From NCBI RefSeq assembly GCF_000332135.1, contig NZ_KB235896.1:2615403-2679402 (forward strand): a stretch of DNA of 64,000 nucleotides, in the 5' to 3' direction. The translations under genes were made by a program, and so were the position numbers. The notes beneath the pieces are model-generated. The model had not been told where the DNA came from, did no database searches, and saw only the letters and a list, made by a program, of their open reading frames with translations. This document shows, piece after piece, positions 15,488 through 25,602 of this stretch. The stretch is from Anabaena sp. PCC 7108. Its GTDB lineage: Bacteria > Cyanobacteriota > Cyanobacteriia > Cyanobacteriales > Nostocaceae. How positions within the stretch are numbered: the stretch's first letter is position 1; each line of letters opens with the position of its first letter.

Positions 15488-17170
15488 TTAAAAAGGCGGT
15501 AATTCTTGAAGAATTGTAAACCGAATATGATTGATGGCTAATTCTCCAATAGAAATATCTTCCTTTGTTAACCGACGGCCGTTGCTAATCAAGGTTTCAA
15601 AGGTAACACCTTTACCAATTTCAATATGATACCAGCATAATCCCATAAAAAAGCGTGTAGGATAAGGACCAGCATCACCCACATCATCGGGATTAGATTC
15701 CATTGGCACCCAGCCAAAATTAGGGATGTAGAACTCTAGCCAAACATGATTAAAGTCTGGTTGCAGAGGAACTCCTTGCTGTTCTCCATAGGGAGGGCAT
15801 TTATATCTACCTACAGTGCGACAAAGAATTCCATTTAAACGGCATAAAGCCAATAATACACCGACGTATTCGCCACAAGAACCAACTCCCCGTTCTAATA
15901 CTACATCAGGTGTGTCAATGTATGGCTTAATCCCGTATGATAACTCATCATAAACATAATTACGGATGTTGTACATTTTCCGTAACATATTAGTTTCTGA
16001 ACCAACTGCTTCACGGGCTGCACGACGGACAATAGCCGTTTCCATTGCTAAATCATCATCATCAACCAAATAGCGTTCTTGGAATGCTGGTGTCGGTTCA
16101 GGAAGTTCTTCTACATCTTTCGGTGTGATGCGATACTTTATGCCTCGGACTTCTAACAGTGCTTTCCAGCCAAATATATGCCGTTCACCGGGAGTCAGGG
16201 AATCAAATTTAAATACTGCTATTCGCTGTCCCTCAAAGATTTCTTCTGTGAAGGGTAAACCAATTGCTTCAACTTGCTTGACCTTTTGGCGTTCAGTTTC
16301 TGATGGTAGGGCAATGCGCCATTCTACATTGGGTAAATAAACCTCGTCTAGGGGTGCAATTTCCTCAACATAGGACATTTCTATAAGATAACCATTAGAG
16401 AGGGCGTAGCGCTTATCTGGCTGGTAATGATAATACAGGGGATGAATAAAAGTCATATCCCGGTAGGTTAACTCATGACAAGGGTCGGCATTGGGATTAT
16501 CGCGAATATAAGGCTCCTCAGTGGCATAAGCAATGTAGAGATTTTCCTGTGTTGTATCGTTATTTCTATGTACTGCTATTCCAGTAGGAGATGCAAAAGG
16601 GGTAAGAACACTGAATCGAATTTCCCCAGTTGCCCTATCCATAGAATAAACGCTTTGTTCTGTGCGATCGCAAACCCAGAGAGTTTCCTGGGTGACGGTC
16701 AAATTTTCTATGCCCACACCAGGTGCATGAAACCGAGTAATTTCCTTGCGTGTTTCGCGGTCAAAAACTAGAATATAGCCAAGTCTTTGACAACTTACAT
16801 AAACAGTCGATTCCCAAACAGCTACGCCATCAGCACCATAAGGTAAAGTGACAAAATGCTCCAAACCTAAAGAGGCAAGTTTACACCGATAAACGCTATT
16901 TTCACGGCTTACCCACAGAGTATCTTCCCAGACGGCTAAACCTGTAACTTCTGTAAACTCCTTAACTTGGTGGGGATTAAGAATTTTACTATTATCAGAG
17001 GTGGGGTCAATTTCTAGTAGATGACCTTTGATTGTATCGATAGCAATCAGTCTATCTTTGATGAAAGCAATGCCGTATAGAGTAGCAGCAGTCAGCGGTC
17101 GGATTGTTTTTTGGCCAAACATTTGGCTAACAGTCAAACTAGGGAGTACAAAACTCATATTATTAGTCAT
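15488..17170 (-). CDS. Transglutaminase-like cysteine protease-fold protein with a propeller-like N-terminal half
   Basis: A 560-residue protein. The first ~230 residues contain repeated strands of the form TGLAVWEDTLWVSRENSVYR, DGVAVWESTVYVSCQRLGYI and ENLTVTQETLWVCDRTEQSV, which look like blades of a beta-propeller. The C-terminal half has the transglutaminase core: ERGVGSCGEYVGVLLALC with the nucleophile Cys near 431, DFNHVWLEFY with the His near 475, and WVPMESNPDD with the Asp. No signal peptide is visible. The domain is usually a peptidase or cross-linker; the substrate is unknown. A second ATG lies five codons in. Confidence 0.85.
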   Translation of the reverse strand: MTNNMSFVLPSLTVSQMFGQKTIRPLTAATLYGIAFIKDRLIAIDTIKGHLLEIDPTSDNSKILNPHQVKEFTEVTGLAVWEDTLWVSRENSVYRCKLASLGLEHFVTLPYGADGVAVWESTVYVSCQRLGYILVFDRETRKEITRFHAPGVGIENLTVTQETLWVCDRTEQSVYSMDRATGEIRFSVLTPFASPTGIAVHRNNDTTQENLYIAYATEEPYIRDNPNADPCHELTYRDMTFIHPLYYHYQPDKRYALSNGYLIEMSYVEEIAPLDEVYLPNVEWRIALPSETERQKVKQVEAIGLPFTEEIFEGQRIAVFKFDSLTPGERHIFGWKALLEVRGIKYRITPKDVEELPEPTPAFQERYLVDDDDLAMETAIVRRAAREAVGSETNMLRKMYNIRNYVYDELSYGIKPYIDTPDVVLERGVGSCGEYVGVLLALCRLNGILCRTVGRYKCPPYGEQQGVPLQPDFNHVWLEFYIPNFGWVPMESNPDDVGDAGPYPTRFFMGLCWYHIEIGKGVTFETLISNGRRLTKEDISIGELAINHIRFTILQELPPF

Positions 17171-17326
17171 TAATCATTAGTAAAAGGCAACAGGCAACAG
17201 ATTATTCTCTACATCTCCCCATCCACAATCTCCAGTCCCTAGTCCCCAATGTAACTTTAGTTGATGGAATTCCTGCCATCACTCAATTATGATCGAACTT
17301 TGTAACCATTTCCTGTGACTTACACG

Positions 17327-20197
17327 ATGTCTGCTCATTCTTTGCCTCAAGGTGCCGTTGTTTGGCATAGTTTAGAAGTTGATAAAGCGCTAGACCTGCT
17401 TGATAGTAACCTAGACAGTGGGTTAACACCTCAAGAGATTCAACAAAGGTTGCAAAAATACGGACCTAATGAACTAGAAGAACATGGCGGCCGAAGCGCT
17501 TGGGAGATTCTTCTGGATCAGTTCACAAACATCATGTTGTTGATGTTGATCGGTGTAGCCCTCATTTCGGGTTTTTTAGATTTTTTGGCGTTGCAAGGAG
17601 GCACATTAAAATCTAATGAAGTACCATTCAAAGACACAATTGCGATTATGGCGATTGTTATCCTCAATGGTATTTTGGGCTATGTGCAGGAAAGCCGTGC
17701 TGAACAAGCTTTAGCGGCGCTGAAAAAAATGACCTCTCCTCTAGTCAGAGTCATCCGTGACCGTAAACTAGTGGAAATTGCAGCTAAAGAATTAGTACCT
17801 GGGGATGTGATGCTGCTGGAAGCTGGTATGCAAATAGCGGCTGATGGACGCTTAATAGAACAGTCTAATTTGCAAGTGCGGGAGTCGGCACTAACCGGTG
17901 AAGCCGAAGCGGTGAATAAGCAGGCAACTCTCACATTACCAGAAGAAACATCTTTAGGCGATCGCATTAATTTAGTTTTTCAAGGAACGGAAGTAGTCCA
18001 AGGACGGGCTACAGTGCTTGTCACTAATACCGGCATGACAACGGAACTAGGCAAAATTGCCACGATGTTGCAGTCTGTGGATAGTGAACCTACACCCTTA
18101 CAGCAGCGCATGACTCAACTGGGTAATGTGCTGGTGACAGGTTCTTTGATTCTTGTAGCCATAGTTGTGGGTGGTGGACTCATTAATGATTTAGTGAAGG
18201 GAATAGGCTGGGTTAATTTACAAGAACTGGTGGAAGTTTCTCTGAGTATGGCGGTGGCTGTAGTTCCTGAAGGTTTACCCGCTGTAATTACTGTGACTTT
18301 GGCTTTGGGAACTCAGCGGATGGTGCGTCATCATGCTTTAATTCGTAAATTACCAGCAGTAGAAACTCTTGGTTCTGTAACTACGATTTGTTCTGATAAA
18401 ACTGGAACTCTGACTCAAAATAAAATGGTGGTGCAGTCAGTTTACACCAATCAAAAAAGTTTCCGAGTTACGGGTGAAGGTTATGTCCCCATTGGAGATT
18501 TTCAGTTAGAGGGGCAGAAAGTTGACCTTGATGAAAATCCCGAAATATCCGCTTTACTGGTTGCTTGTGCCGTTTGTAATGATTCAGTACTGCAAAAAGA
18601 AGCAGGGGAATGGGCAATTTTAGGCGACCCCACAGAAGGGGCTTTGGTAACATTGGCAGGTAAAGCCGGAATTGAAAAAGACCAATGGCATAGTAAATTA
18701 CCCCGTGTGTCTGAGTTTCCCTTTTCTTCAGAACGGAAACGCATGAGTGTAATTTGTCAAGTAGAAGAAATTGCCACGGGTGATCCGGCTATGAGTGGGG
18801 TTGACCCGTTAATAGCAGGGTTTTTAGCATCTGAACAATATCTAATGTTTACCAAGGGTTCACCAGAATTAACATTAGCGCGTTGCAATCAGATTTATAC
18901 GGGGAATACCTCAACCCTCATTGATGAAGAACGACGCGCCCAAATTTTGGCAGCAAATGACCAAATGGCATCTCAAGGTTTACGGGTGTTAGGTTTTGCT
19001 TATAAACCTCTTACAGAAGTAGCCCCAGAGGCTTCAGAAGATGCTTCTGAACAAGATTTGGTATGGTTAGGCTTAGTGGGAATGTTGGATGCACCACGCC
19101 CCGAAGTCAGGGCAGCTGTGCAAGAATGTCGCCAAGCCGGGATTCGCCCCATTATGATTACTGGTGATCATCAATTGACAGCACGGGCGATCGCTGTAGA
19201 CTTAGGTATAGCAGATGCAGATGCCAGAGTCCTCACTGGTCAAGAATTGCAACGAATGACTGATAAAGAAATAGAGGAACAAGTTGATTTAGTCAGTATT
19301 TACGCTAGAGTTTCTCCTGAACATAAACTGCGAATTGTCCAAGCTTTGCAACGTCGTGGTCGATTTGTCGCTATGACGGGCGATGGAGTCAATGATGCCC
19401 CTGCCCTCAAACAAGCCGATATAGGCATTGCTATGGGCATTACAGGTACAGATGTGAGTAAAGAAGCCAGCGATATGGTGCTGTTAGATGATAACTTTGC
19501 GACTATCGTCGCCGCTACGAAAGAAGGTCGAGTTGTTTACACTAACATCCGTCGTTTTATTAAATACATCTTGGGTAGTAACATTGGTGAAGTTCTCACC
19601 ATTGCCGCTGCACCTTTAATTGGCTTAGGTGGTGTACCTTTAACTCCTTTGCAAATTTTGTGGATGAACTTAGTCACGGATGGTTTACCTGCTTTAGCAT
19701 TAGCTGTAGAACCCCCAGAACCAGATGTGATGCAACGTCCTCCTTTTAGTCCCCGTGAAAGTATTTTTGCTAGGGGATTAGGTGCTTACATGGTTCGGAT
19801 TGGGATTGTTTTCGCCATCATTTCTATTTCTTTGATGTATTGGGCTTATAATCACACCCATGCAGCAGGTTATCAGGGTAATCCCGAAACTTGGAAAACA
19901 ATGGTATTTACTACTCTTTGTATCGCACAAATGGGTCATGCGATCGCTATTCGTTCTAATAACCAACTCACAATTGAAATGAATCCTTTTTCTAATCTTT
20001 TTGTACTGGGTTCTGTGATTGTGACAACAATTTTGCAGTTAATGTTAGTTTACGTCGAACCCTTAAGAAATTTCTTTGGTACTCACTGGTTAAGTCTTTC
20101 AGAATTAGCTATTTGTATTGGTTTCAGTAGTTTGATGTTTGTCTGGGTTGAATGTGAAAAATTATTCTTCCGTTTTATGGGCAAAAGGACTGTTTAA
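17327..20197 (+). CDS. Cation-translocating P-type ATPase, Ca2+-ATPase (P2A) type
   Basis: A ~956-residue membrane ATPase. The phosphorylation motif [13 protein letters not shown] has its Asp near 356. It also has TGES-like [10 protein letters not shown] in the actuator domain, [11 protein letters not shown] in the nucleotide domain, and [19 protein letters not shown] at the hinge. [15 protein letters not shown] in helix M4 carries the Glu of Ca2+-type pumps. [18 protein letters not shown] matches M6. This points to Ca2+ or Mn2+ export across the plasma or thylakoid membrane, in the PacL/PMA1 group. A GTG at 17315 is four codons upstream; I prefer the ATG. It stands alone and is followed by heptamer repeats. 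Confidence 0.93.
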   Translation: MSAHSLPQGAVVWHSLEVDKALDLLDSNLDSGLTPQEIQQRLQKYGPNELEEHGGRSAWEILLDQFTNIMLLMLIGVALISGFLDFLALQGGTLKSNEVPFKDTIAIMAIVILNGILGYVQESRAEQALAALKKMTSPLVRVIRDRKLVEIAAKELVPGDVMLLEAGMQIAADGRLIEQSNLQVRESALTGEAEAVNKQATLTLPEETSLGDRINLVFQGTEVVQGRATVLVTNTGMTTELGKIATMLQSVDSEPTPLQQRMTQLGNVLVTGSLILVAIVVGGGLINDLVKGIGWVNLQELVEVSLSMAVAVVPEGLPAVITVTLALGTQRMVRHHALIRKLPAVETLGSVTTICSDKTGTLTQNKMVVQSVYTNQKSFRVTGEGYVPIGDFQLEGQKVDLDENPEISALLVACAVCNDSVLQKEAGEWAILGDPTEGALVTLAGKAGIEKDQWHSKLPRVSEFPFSSERKRMSVICQVEEIATGDPAMSGVDPLIAGFLASEQYLMFTKGSPELTLARCNQIYTGNTSTLIDEERRAQILAANDQMASQGLRVLGFAYKPLTEVAPEASEDASEQDLVWLGLVGMLDAPRPEVRAAVQECRQAGIRPIMITGDHQLTARAIAVDLGIADADARVLTGQELQRMTDKEIEEQVDLVSIYARVSPEHKLRIVQALQRRGRFVAMTGDGVNDAPALKQADIGIAMGITGTDVSKEASDMVLLDDNFATIVAATKEGRVVYTNIRRFIKYILGSNIGEVLTIAAAPLIGLGGVPLTPLQILWMNLVTDGLPALALAVEPPEPDVMQRPPFSPRESIFARGLGAYMVRIGIVFAIISISLMYWAYNHTHAAGYQGNPETWKTMVFTTLCIAQMGHAIAIRSNNQLTIEMNPFSNLFVLGSVIVTTILQLMLVYVEPLRNFFGTHWLSLSELAICIGFSSLMFVWVECEKLFFRFMGKRTV

Positions 20198-20273
20198 TTG
20201 GTGATTGGTGATTGGTGATTGGTGATTGGTAATTGGTAATTGGTAATTGGTAATTGGTGATTGGTAATTGGTA
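20196..20273 (+). repeat. Heptanucleotide tandem repeat TTGGTGA/TTGGTAA
   Basis: About eleven head-to-tail copies of TTGGTGA or TTGGTAA start within the last codon of the P-ATPase gene. Such short tandemly repeated heptamers are known from heterocystous cyanobacteria. They do not encode anything visible. Confidence 0.9.
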
Positions 20274-20369
20274 AAAAAATAAATATTACCATTACCAAAC
20301 ATAAGTATCTCACTATAAGTATCTCACTAGATAACTAGCACCTTACCTTATTAATCATTATCTATTTAT

Positions 20370-20410
20370 TACCCAGTCCCCAATACCCAGTCCCCAGTCC
20401 CCAATACCTA
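20370..20410 (+). repeat. CCCCAGT/CCCCAAT-type heptamer repeat
   Basis: Four to five degenerate copies of CCCAGTC or CCCCAAT directly upstream of recF. They match the STRR1-type consensus CCCCART described in heterocystous cyanobacteria. A shorter run lies at 17220-17250. Confidence 0.75.
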
Positions 20411-20422
20411 ATCCCCTATGCT

Positions 20423-21535
20423 ATGTACCTAAAAACCCTACACCTCCGACAGTTTCGCAATTACCAAGAGCAAAAAATTGAGTTTACCGCTGCCAAAACA
20501 ATTTTGGTAGGTAATAATGCTCAGGGAAAATCGAATTTGTTGGAGGCTGTGGAGTTATTAGCAACATTGCGCTCGCACCGGATGGCACGCGATCGTGATT
20601 TAGTTAAAGAAGGGGAAAGTATTGCCCAAATTCATGCCACTCTAGAAAGAACATCTGGTATCAGTGACTTAACCCTGACACTACGCCGTAATGCTCGTCG
20701 CACTGTGGCTATTAATGGCGAAACGGTTCGTCGTCAACTGGATTTTCTGGGCGTAATTAATGCAGTTGAGTTTTCCAGTTTGGATTTAGAATTAGTGCGC
20801 GGTAGTCCTGAAGTTCGTCGTCACTGGTTAGATACACTTTTAATTCAACTCGAACCAGTTTATGCTCACATTTTGCATCAATATCACCAAGTGCTACGTC
20901 AACGCAATGCTTGTTTGAAAAGGAGCCAGGAATCAGGAGTCAAAAGTCAAAACTCAGAACTAGCTATTTGGGATACACAGTTAGTCACCGCTGGAACCAG
21001 GGTAATTATCAGACGTGACAGAGCTATTCAAAAACTAGCGCCTATTGCCGCTGCTTGGCACGCTAGTATAAGTGGCAGTACAGAAGTTTTAAAAGTTAAT
21101 TATGCGTCAAATGTCCCACTCGAAAAAAATCACCCCGAAGTAGTACAACAAGCATTTTTAGCTAAAATTCAACAGCGAACTCTTACAGAATTAGATAGAG
21201 GTATTACCCTGGTCGGTCCTCACCGCGACGAAGTGGAATTGATCATTAACCAAACACCCGCTCGTCAATATGGTTCTCAAGGACAACAACGAACATTAGT
21301 TCTGGCTTTAAAATTAGCGGAATTAAAATTAATCGAAGCAGTTGTCAACGAGCCACCCTTACTTTTGCTAGATGATGTCTTAGCAGAATTAGATCCATAC
21401 CGTCAAAATCAATTGTTTGAAGCTATCCAAGACCACTTTCAGACATTGATTACTACTACTCATTTAGGTTCTTTTGAACAAGATTGGTTAAAGTCTTCCC
21501 AAATTATCTGTGTGAAAGCAGGAGAACTAAGCTAA
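20423..21535 (+). CDS. recF: DNA replication and repair protein RecF
   Basis: A 370-residue SMC-like ATPase that loads RecA at gapped DNA with RecO and RecR. N-terminal MYLKTLHLRQFRNY is classic RecF. Walker A is GNNAQGKS (30-37). The signature region is GSQGQQRTLVLALKLAEL, and Walker B is PPLLLLDDVLAELD. D-loop and H-loop follow in LITTTHLGSF. Around residues 167-180 the sequence SQESGVKSQNSEL is encoded by a short low-complexity stretch (20921-20962) that looks like a dispersed repeat inserted in frame. It is transcribed alone, after a field of heptamer repeats. Confidence 0.95.
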   Translation: MYLKTLHLRQFRNYQEQKIEFTAAKTILVGNNAQGKSNLLEAVELLATLRSHRMARDRDLVKEGESIAQIHATLERTSGISDLTLTLRRNARRTVAINGETVRRQLDFLGVINAVEFSSLDLELVRGSPEVRRHWLDTLLIQLEPVYAHILHQYHQVLRQRNACLKRSQESGVKSQNSELAIWDTQLVTAGTRVIIRRDRAIQKLAPIAAAWHASISGSTEVLKVNYASNVPLEKNHPEVVQQAFLAKIQQRTLTELDRGITLVGPHRDEVELIINQTPARQYGSQGQQRTLVLALKLAELKLIEAVVNEPPLLLLDDVLAELDPYRQNQLFEAIQDHFQTLITTTHLGSFEQDWLKSSQIICVKAGELS

Positions 21536-21919
21536 TGTTATTTAAGTTGCATAATTCACAGACTTAGAAAGACACAGGGAAAACAGGAAACCGGAAATTT
21601 ATTTGTAGGTTGAATTAAGTGAATTGATGATTCAGACGAGAACAGGAAGCAACTCTTAACAGGAAAAACTCATGTTTAAAAACATGAGATTGAAATAATG
21701 ACACTGTTTTTTTCGTGTCACTCTCCTTGTAAAAACATCCTTTTTTTTACTGAGCTTTAAACTCAGAACTAAAGTTTCTTATCTGTTCCCTGTTCCCTGT
21801 TCCCTTTTTTTGTAATTTTACCAAAAGAATTACAAATATTGTTTCTGTTACCTGTTTCTTAATTCTTAAATTCTGCCCTAAAGCATTTGCATCAGATATT
21901 TTGTGAAATGGGATTAAAT
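21536..21919. other. Gene-free stretch with repeats
   Basis: It holds three copies of TGTTCCC at 21784-21805 (the reverse complement of the GGGAACA heptamer seen at 60151-60188). It also holds several AT-rich and A-tract segments and a short repeat of the word AAACATGAG. No gene is visible apart from the leader of the next one. Confidence 0.5.
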
Positions 21920-22333
21920 ATGAATCGCAGAAATTATGTATTAGATAAAGATGAAATTAAATCACTAGGTGCATCATTAAGAAGCATTGAGCCAAAGCTA
22001 CTCAAACCATCTTTAAAAGCAGATACAGTGAAAATTTGGTTACAAGGTGGAGAGCCTTATTTTGATATTTTTTTTGAATTAAGTAATGATGAAATTATAT
22101 GGTTTCAATTTACTTTACGTGGTAAATCACTTTCTTGGCATACTCAAACCACTAAACTGCAAACAGGTATTACCAATGAATTAAAGATTGATAATGTAAG
22201 TTTTTATGCAGCTAGTAAAACCGTAGAGAATGACGATATCTGTGATGCTAACTTTATAGAGTTAGTCAAATCCATTCTCCAAACAAGAGCAGAAGAAGAA
22301 ATTTTTGCCAAAGCCTTGTCATTGTTTAATTAG
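21920..22333 (+). CDS. Small protein of unknown function
   Basis: About 137 residues from the ATG at 21920 (MNRRNYVLDKDEIKSL); an ATG at 21908 and a TTG at 21887 are also in frame. The predicted strands KADTVKIWLQGGEPYFDIFF and DEIIWFQFTLRGKSLSWH resemble small immunity-like or anti-sigma-like folds, but I recognise no family. It ends with a helical RAEEEIFAKALSLF. Convergent with the MgtC gene. It is plausible as a real gene from its codon pattern. Confidence 0.55.
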   Translation: MNRRNYVLDKDEIKSLGASLRSIEPKLLKPSLKADTVKIWLQGGEPYFDIFFELSNDEIIWFQFTLRGKSLSWHTQTTKLQTGITNELKIDNVSFYAASKTVENDDICDANFIELVKSILQTRAEEEIFAKALSLFN

Positions 22334-22362
22334 TCAGTATTTATTTTCGTGATTACCAATCA

Positions 22363-22821
22363 CTAATGAAATTTTTCTACTTTTTTAAAAATATTGAGAA
22401 CCACAACAGTTAACACAGCAGTAATTAATCCTAGCTGCCATAAACCACAACCAGAAGCAATTCCTAAAGCAGCTGCCACCCAAATCGCTGCGGCCGAAGT
22501 AAGTCCGTGAATTTCCAGTGAGTTTGATTGTTGAGAAGATTCCCGTAAAATTTCTCCTGCACCCAGAAATCCTACACCAGATGCAATACCTTGAATCACC
22601 CGACTGAGAGTATCAGCAGTAATTTGTTCTCCACCGACTTGGATAGCAATGAGAGTAAACACAGAGGAACCCAAACTAACCAACATATGGGTTCTTAAAC
22701 CAGCGGGTTTGTGTCTAAGTTGGCGTTCTAATCCAATCATTCCGCCCATGAGTAATGCCAGACAAAGCCGAAAACAGATGTTCAGCCAATCATGGCTGGC
22801 AACATAGAAAGAGTTTGTCAA
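22363..22821 (-). CDS. MgtC/SapB family membrane protein
   Basis: A 152-residue protein with four to five membrane helices and the conserved MgtC signature: LLMGGMIGLERQLRHKPAGL, then RTHMLVSLGSSVFTLIA, and GVGFLGAGEIL. LTSAAAIWVAAALGIASG follows, with the helix-breaking Gly residues. MgtC is linked to Mg2+ limitation and to ATP-synthase and phosphate control in other bacteria; in cyanobacteria the role is uncertain. It is of the short form without the C-terminal ACT-like domain. A 210-base gap separates it from the divergent PEP-synthase-like gene. Confidence 0.9.
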   Translation of the reverse strand: MTNSFYVASHDWLNICFRLCLALLMGGMIGLERQLRHKPAGLRTHMLVSLGSSVFTLIAIQVGGEQITADTLSRVIQGIASGVGFLGAGEILRESSQQSNSLEIHGLTSAAAIWVAAALGIASGCGLWQLGLITAVLTVVVLNIFKKVEKFH

Positions 22822-23031
22822 TTAATTTATGATTGCGAGAAGTAATTTTATATTCTATGTTAATTGGTAAGTAGATGCGCGTAAAAAAAATATAAATACT
22901 GAATTTGTATTTTAGCGCTTTATTTATCTCAGCCTCAAGCCTGAAGCTACAGAAACAAATCCTGCCCACGCAGGCCAATTAAGCGCCTCTTGATCAAGAA
23001 CTTGGATGACAACTGACACCTAAATAATTGA

Positions 23032-25383
23032 GTGGATAAACTCTACTGGCTTGACCAAATTAAACTACAAGACCGCGCCAAAGTTGGCGATAAAGCGTTT
23101 TACTTAAGTAAATTTATGCAGAGGGGCTACCCAGTAGTACCTGGTTTTGTAGTTTCGGCAGATGTTTGGCGGCAATTTCTAGAAACCCTCAATAGTTCAG
23201 AGTCATTAGTTGCTGACTTACCCTATTCTTCCCTACATTTGGATGCAGCTAATTGGCAACAACTTCAGTACGTAGCTGGCCGCTTGCGTCAGGAAATTAT
23301 TTCTGCTACTGTACCGCATCATTGGGTAAGTACAATTTTCCAAGCTGCTAAAACATGGGAAAAGAAATGTTTAATATTGCGTCCAACCCTAGCAGTATCA
23401 GCCGCAGCGATACAGGTAATGGGGAATATCTCTGGCTTGCTGGAGTCCGTGTTTTGTCCCTGTGATCAAGAAGCGATCTCTGAGGCATTAAAACTAGTTT
23501 GGAGTCAGTTATTTCGTGCCAGAAGTCTACTGTACTGGCAAAGTGTAGGCATTAACTTACAACAAATTAATTTGGCGGTATTAGTGCAACCAGTAGAGAA
23601 TGCGATCGCTTCTGGTATATTCAACGCCAACAAGTTAGGAACAGATGTTGAAGCTACTTGGGGATTAGGAGTGGCAATTACCAACGGAGAAGTATTGCCA
23701 GATGTTTACTATATCCAAGACAAAACAGAACTTGTTCGCGAACAACATTTGGGAAATAAAATTCTTGCTTATCGTGTTTATGATCCTGCATCTTCAGATG
23801 TTAGCGAATCCCAATCTGAATCAGTGTTAACGATAGACAACAATTGTCTGTTGGCCTACCTACTAAGTGAGCATCAACAAAAACAGTATGCTTTATCAGC
23901 AGAATTACTGTCACAAGTTGTTTTCTTAGGAAATCAACTAGTCAGTGAAGTAGGTACAAAGTTGACTATGAAGTGGACAATCACTCAGGAAACTTCATCT
24001 ACAAAACTCTACATCACTCAAGTGAAGGCCTCCCCATTAGCAATTCCCGGTTCATACTTGATCAAAGGAATAGGGGCAGGTAAAGGACGTGTGATGGCTA
24101 ATGCCTATGTGATTGTCAGTTCACAACAAAAACCTGAACAAATTCCCCAGGGAGTGATTCTAATTGCACCAGCAATTACTCCTGATTGGTTGCCTTTACT
24201 CGATCAAGTGGGGGGAATTATTACAGAACAAGGTGGATTAACCAGCCACGCCGCGATTTTGTCCAGAGAATTGGGTATTCCCGCTATAGTCAGCGCCACA
24301 AATGCCACAAACCTGGTTCAAACTGGTGAACGACTACTGCTTGATGGCGACAGGGGAGAAGTTTATCGGAGTAAAGGAGATGGAGGAGTTGGAGAGATGG
24401 GACGGTGGGGAAATACTGGAGGTGGGGAAGAGAAACAAATAATGTCTTCTTTATCACCTGCTCATTTTCAATCAATGATCGCTACTCAACTACTGGTTAA
24501 TCTCAGCCAGCCGAGTCTCATTTCACAAGTGCAAATTTTACCTGTAGATGGGGTGGGATTACTACGTTCAGAATTGATGGTGCTAAACATTTTGGATGGA
24601 CAAAATCCTCATGTTTGGCTGTTAAATGGACGCAGAGCCGAATTATTAGAATTATGGTCTGAGCAGATTATGCAATTTGCCGGCGCTTTTGCACCAAGAC
24701 CAATTTTTTATCGGTCTTTAGATTGGCGACCGCAGGATTTGCCATCATTGAGTGATTATAAACTATCTTCTCCTCAATCGATATTAGGTGAACATGGTAC
24801 TTTTAGTTATTTACGTGATCCTACAGTTTTTGAATTAGAATTGGAGGCTTTAGCTGCTGTACAAAAAAGTGGTTACAGCAATATTCACCTGATGTTACCT
24901 TTTGTGCGGACTGTGGAAGAGTTTGTATTTTGCCGTCGTAAAGTTGAGCAAGCAGGATTAACTCAAAATACCCATTTTCAATTATGGATAATGGCGGAAG
25001 TTCCCAGTGTGCTGTTTTTGCTGCCAGAGTATATTAAAGCAGGTGTAGCAGGGATTTCTATTGGCACCAATGACCTCACTCAATTAATTTTAGGGGTGGA
25101 TAGAGAGCAAGGAGAACTAGCAAGTATATTTGATCAGCGTCATCCAGCGGTTATGGGTGCGATCGCTCAATTAATTAAAATGGCTAAAGATGGGGGGATT
25201 CCTTGTTCAATCTGCGGTCAAGCACCAGCCCTGTATCCAGAAATTATTGATAAGTTGGTGGAATGGGGTATTACGTCAATTTCTGTGGAACCAGAAGCAG
25301 TAGAAAAAACTTATAGTGCGATCGCTCGTGCCGAACAGCATATTATCCTAACAGCAGCACGTAGACAACTGGGGAATCTGTGA
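23032..25383 (+). CDS. Phosphoenolpyruvate-synthase-like protein (PEP-utilising enzyme)
   Basis: A 783-residue protein from GTG at 23032. It has an N-terminal PEP/pyruvate-binding domain (GDKAFYLSKFMQRGYPVVPG), a central swivelling domain with GGLTSHAAILSRELGIPAIV (catalytic His near 406), and a C-terminal TIM barrel with GVGLLRSELM, PIFYRSLDWR, GTNDLTQLILGVDR and CSICGQAP. The ATP-grasp half looks weaker than in canonical PpsA (RPTLAVSAAA for the usual RSSATAED), so the kinase half may be altered. Between residues ~448 and 468 a Gly-rich stretch, encoded by G-rich low-complexity DNA at 24373-24435, looks like an in-frame repeat insertion in the hinge. True PEP synthase or a regulatory paralog cannot be decided. 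Confidence 0.75.
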   Translation: MDKLYWLDQIKLQDRAKVGDKAFYLSKFMQRGYPVVPGFVVSADVWRQFLETLNSSESLVADLPYSSLHLDAANWQQLQYVAGRLRQEIISATVPHHWVSTIFQAAKTWEKKCLILRPTLAVSAAAIQVMGNISGLLESVFCPCDQEAISEALKLVWSQLFRARSLLYWQSVGINLQQINLAVLVQPVENAIASGIFNANKLGTDVEATWGLGVAITNGEVLPDVYYIQDKTELVREQHLGNKILAYRVYDPASSDVSESQSESVLTIDNNCLLAYLLSEHQQKQYALSAELLSQVVFLGNQLVSEVGTKLTMKWTITQETSSTKLYITQVKASPLAIPGSYLIKGIGAGKGRVMANAYVIVSSQQKPEQIPQGVILIAPAITPDWLPLLDQVGGIITEQGGLTSHAAILSRELGIPAIVSATNATNLVQTGERLLLDGDRGEVYRSKGDGGVGEMGRWGNTGGGEEKQIMSSLSPAHFQSMIATQLLVNLSQPSLISQVQILPVDGVGLLRSELMVLNILDGQNPHVWLLNGRRAELLELWSEQIMQFAGAFAPRPIFYRSLDWRPQDLPSLSDYKLSSPQSILGEHGTFSYLRDPTVFELELEALAAVQKSGYSNIHLMLPFVRTVEEFVFCRRKVEQAGLTQNTHFQLWIMAEVPSVLFLLPEYIKAGVAGISIGTNDLTQLILGVDREQGELASIFDQRHPAVMGAIAQLIKMAKDGGIPCSICGQAPALYPEIIDKLVEWGITSISVEPEAVEKTYSAIARAEQHIILTAARRQLGNL

Positions 25384-25437
25384 AACAGTTAGCAATTAAT
25401 TTGGCAAAATTATACCATGATTAATTTTTACAGTGCC

Positions 25438-25483
25438 TAATATCATGTCCAGTTGAATACTTATCATTTAGACTGATGCGGAG
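25438..25483 (+). repeat. Dispersed repeat, copy A
   Basis: A 46-bp segment starting TAATATCATGTCCAGTTGAA and ending GACTGATGCGGAG. It recurs in inverse orientation at 47310-47355 with about four mismatches. Behind it is a GGGAGACGCGGGG-type low-complexity tract. Confidence 0.75.
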
Positions 25484-25535
25484 ACAGGGAGACGCGGGGA
25501 AGCGGAGAGTTTTTTTATGAAGATGCAATTTACCA

Positions 25536-25563
25536 GTAGAGACGTTCCATGGAACGTCTCTAC
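25536..25563. repeat. 28-bp perfect palindrome
   Basis: GTAGAGACGTTCCA followed by its exact reverse complement. It lies between two convergent genes. The hairpin at 55895-55924 shares the GTAGAGAC...GTCTCTAC arms, so both belong to one dispersed family. It may act as a bidirectional terminator, but no T-tract follows directly. Confidence 0.8.
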
Positions 25564-25602
25564 CAAATAAATTTGGCGCAGCTTCACATGGAAGAGAAAT
25601 AA

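Noticed and set aside
20196-20273. CRISPR array
   Set aside because: Contiguous 7-base repeats without spacers; no cas genes.
22790-22978. 62-codon minus-strand frame upstream of MgtC
   Set aside because: It overlaps the MgtC start out of frame and has no RBS or family match.
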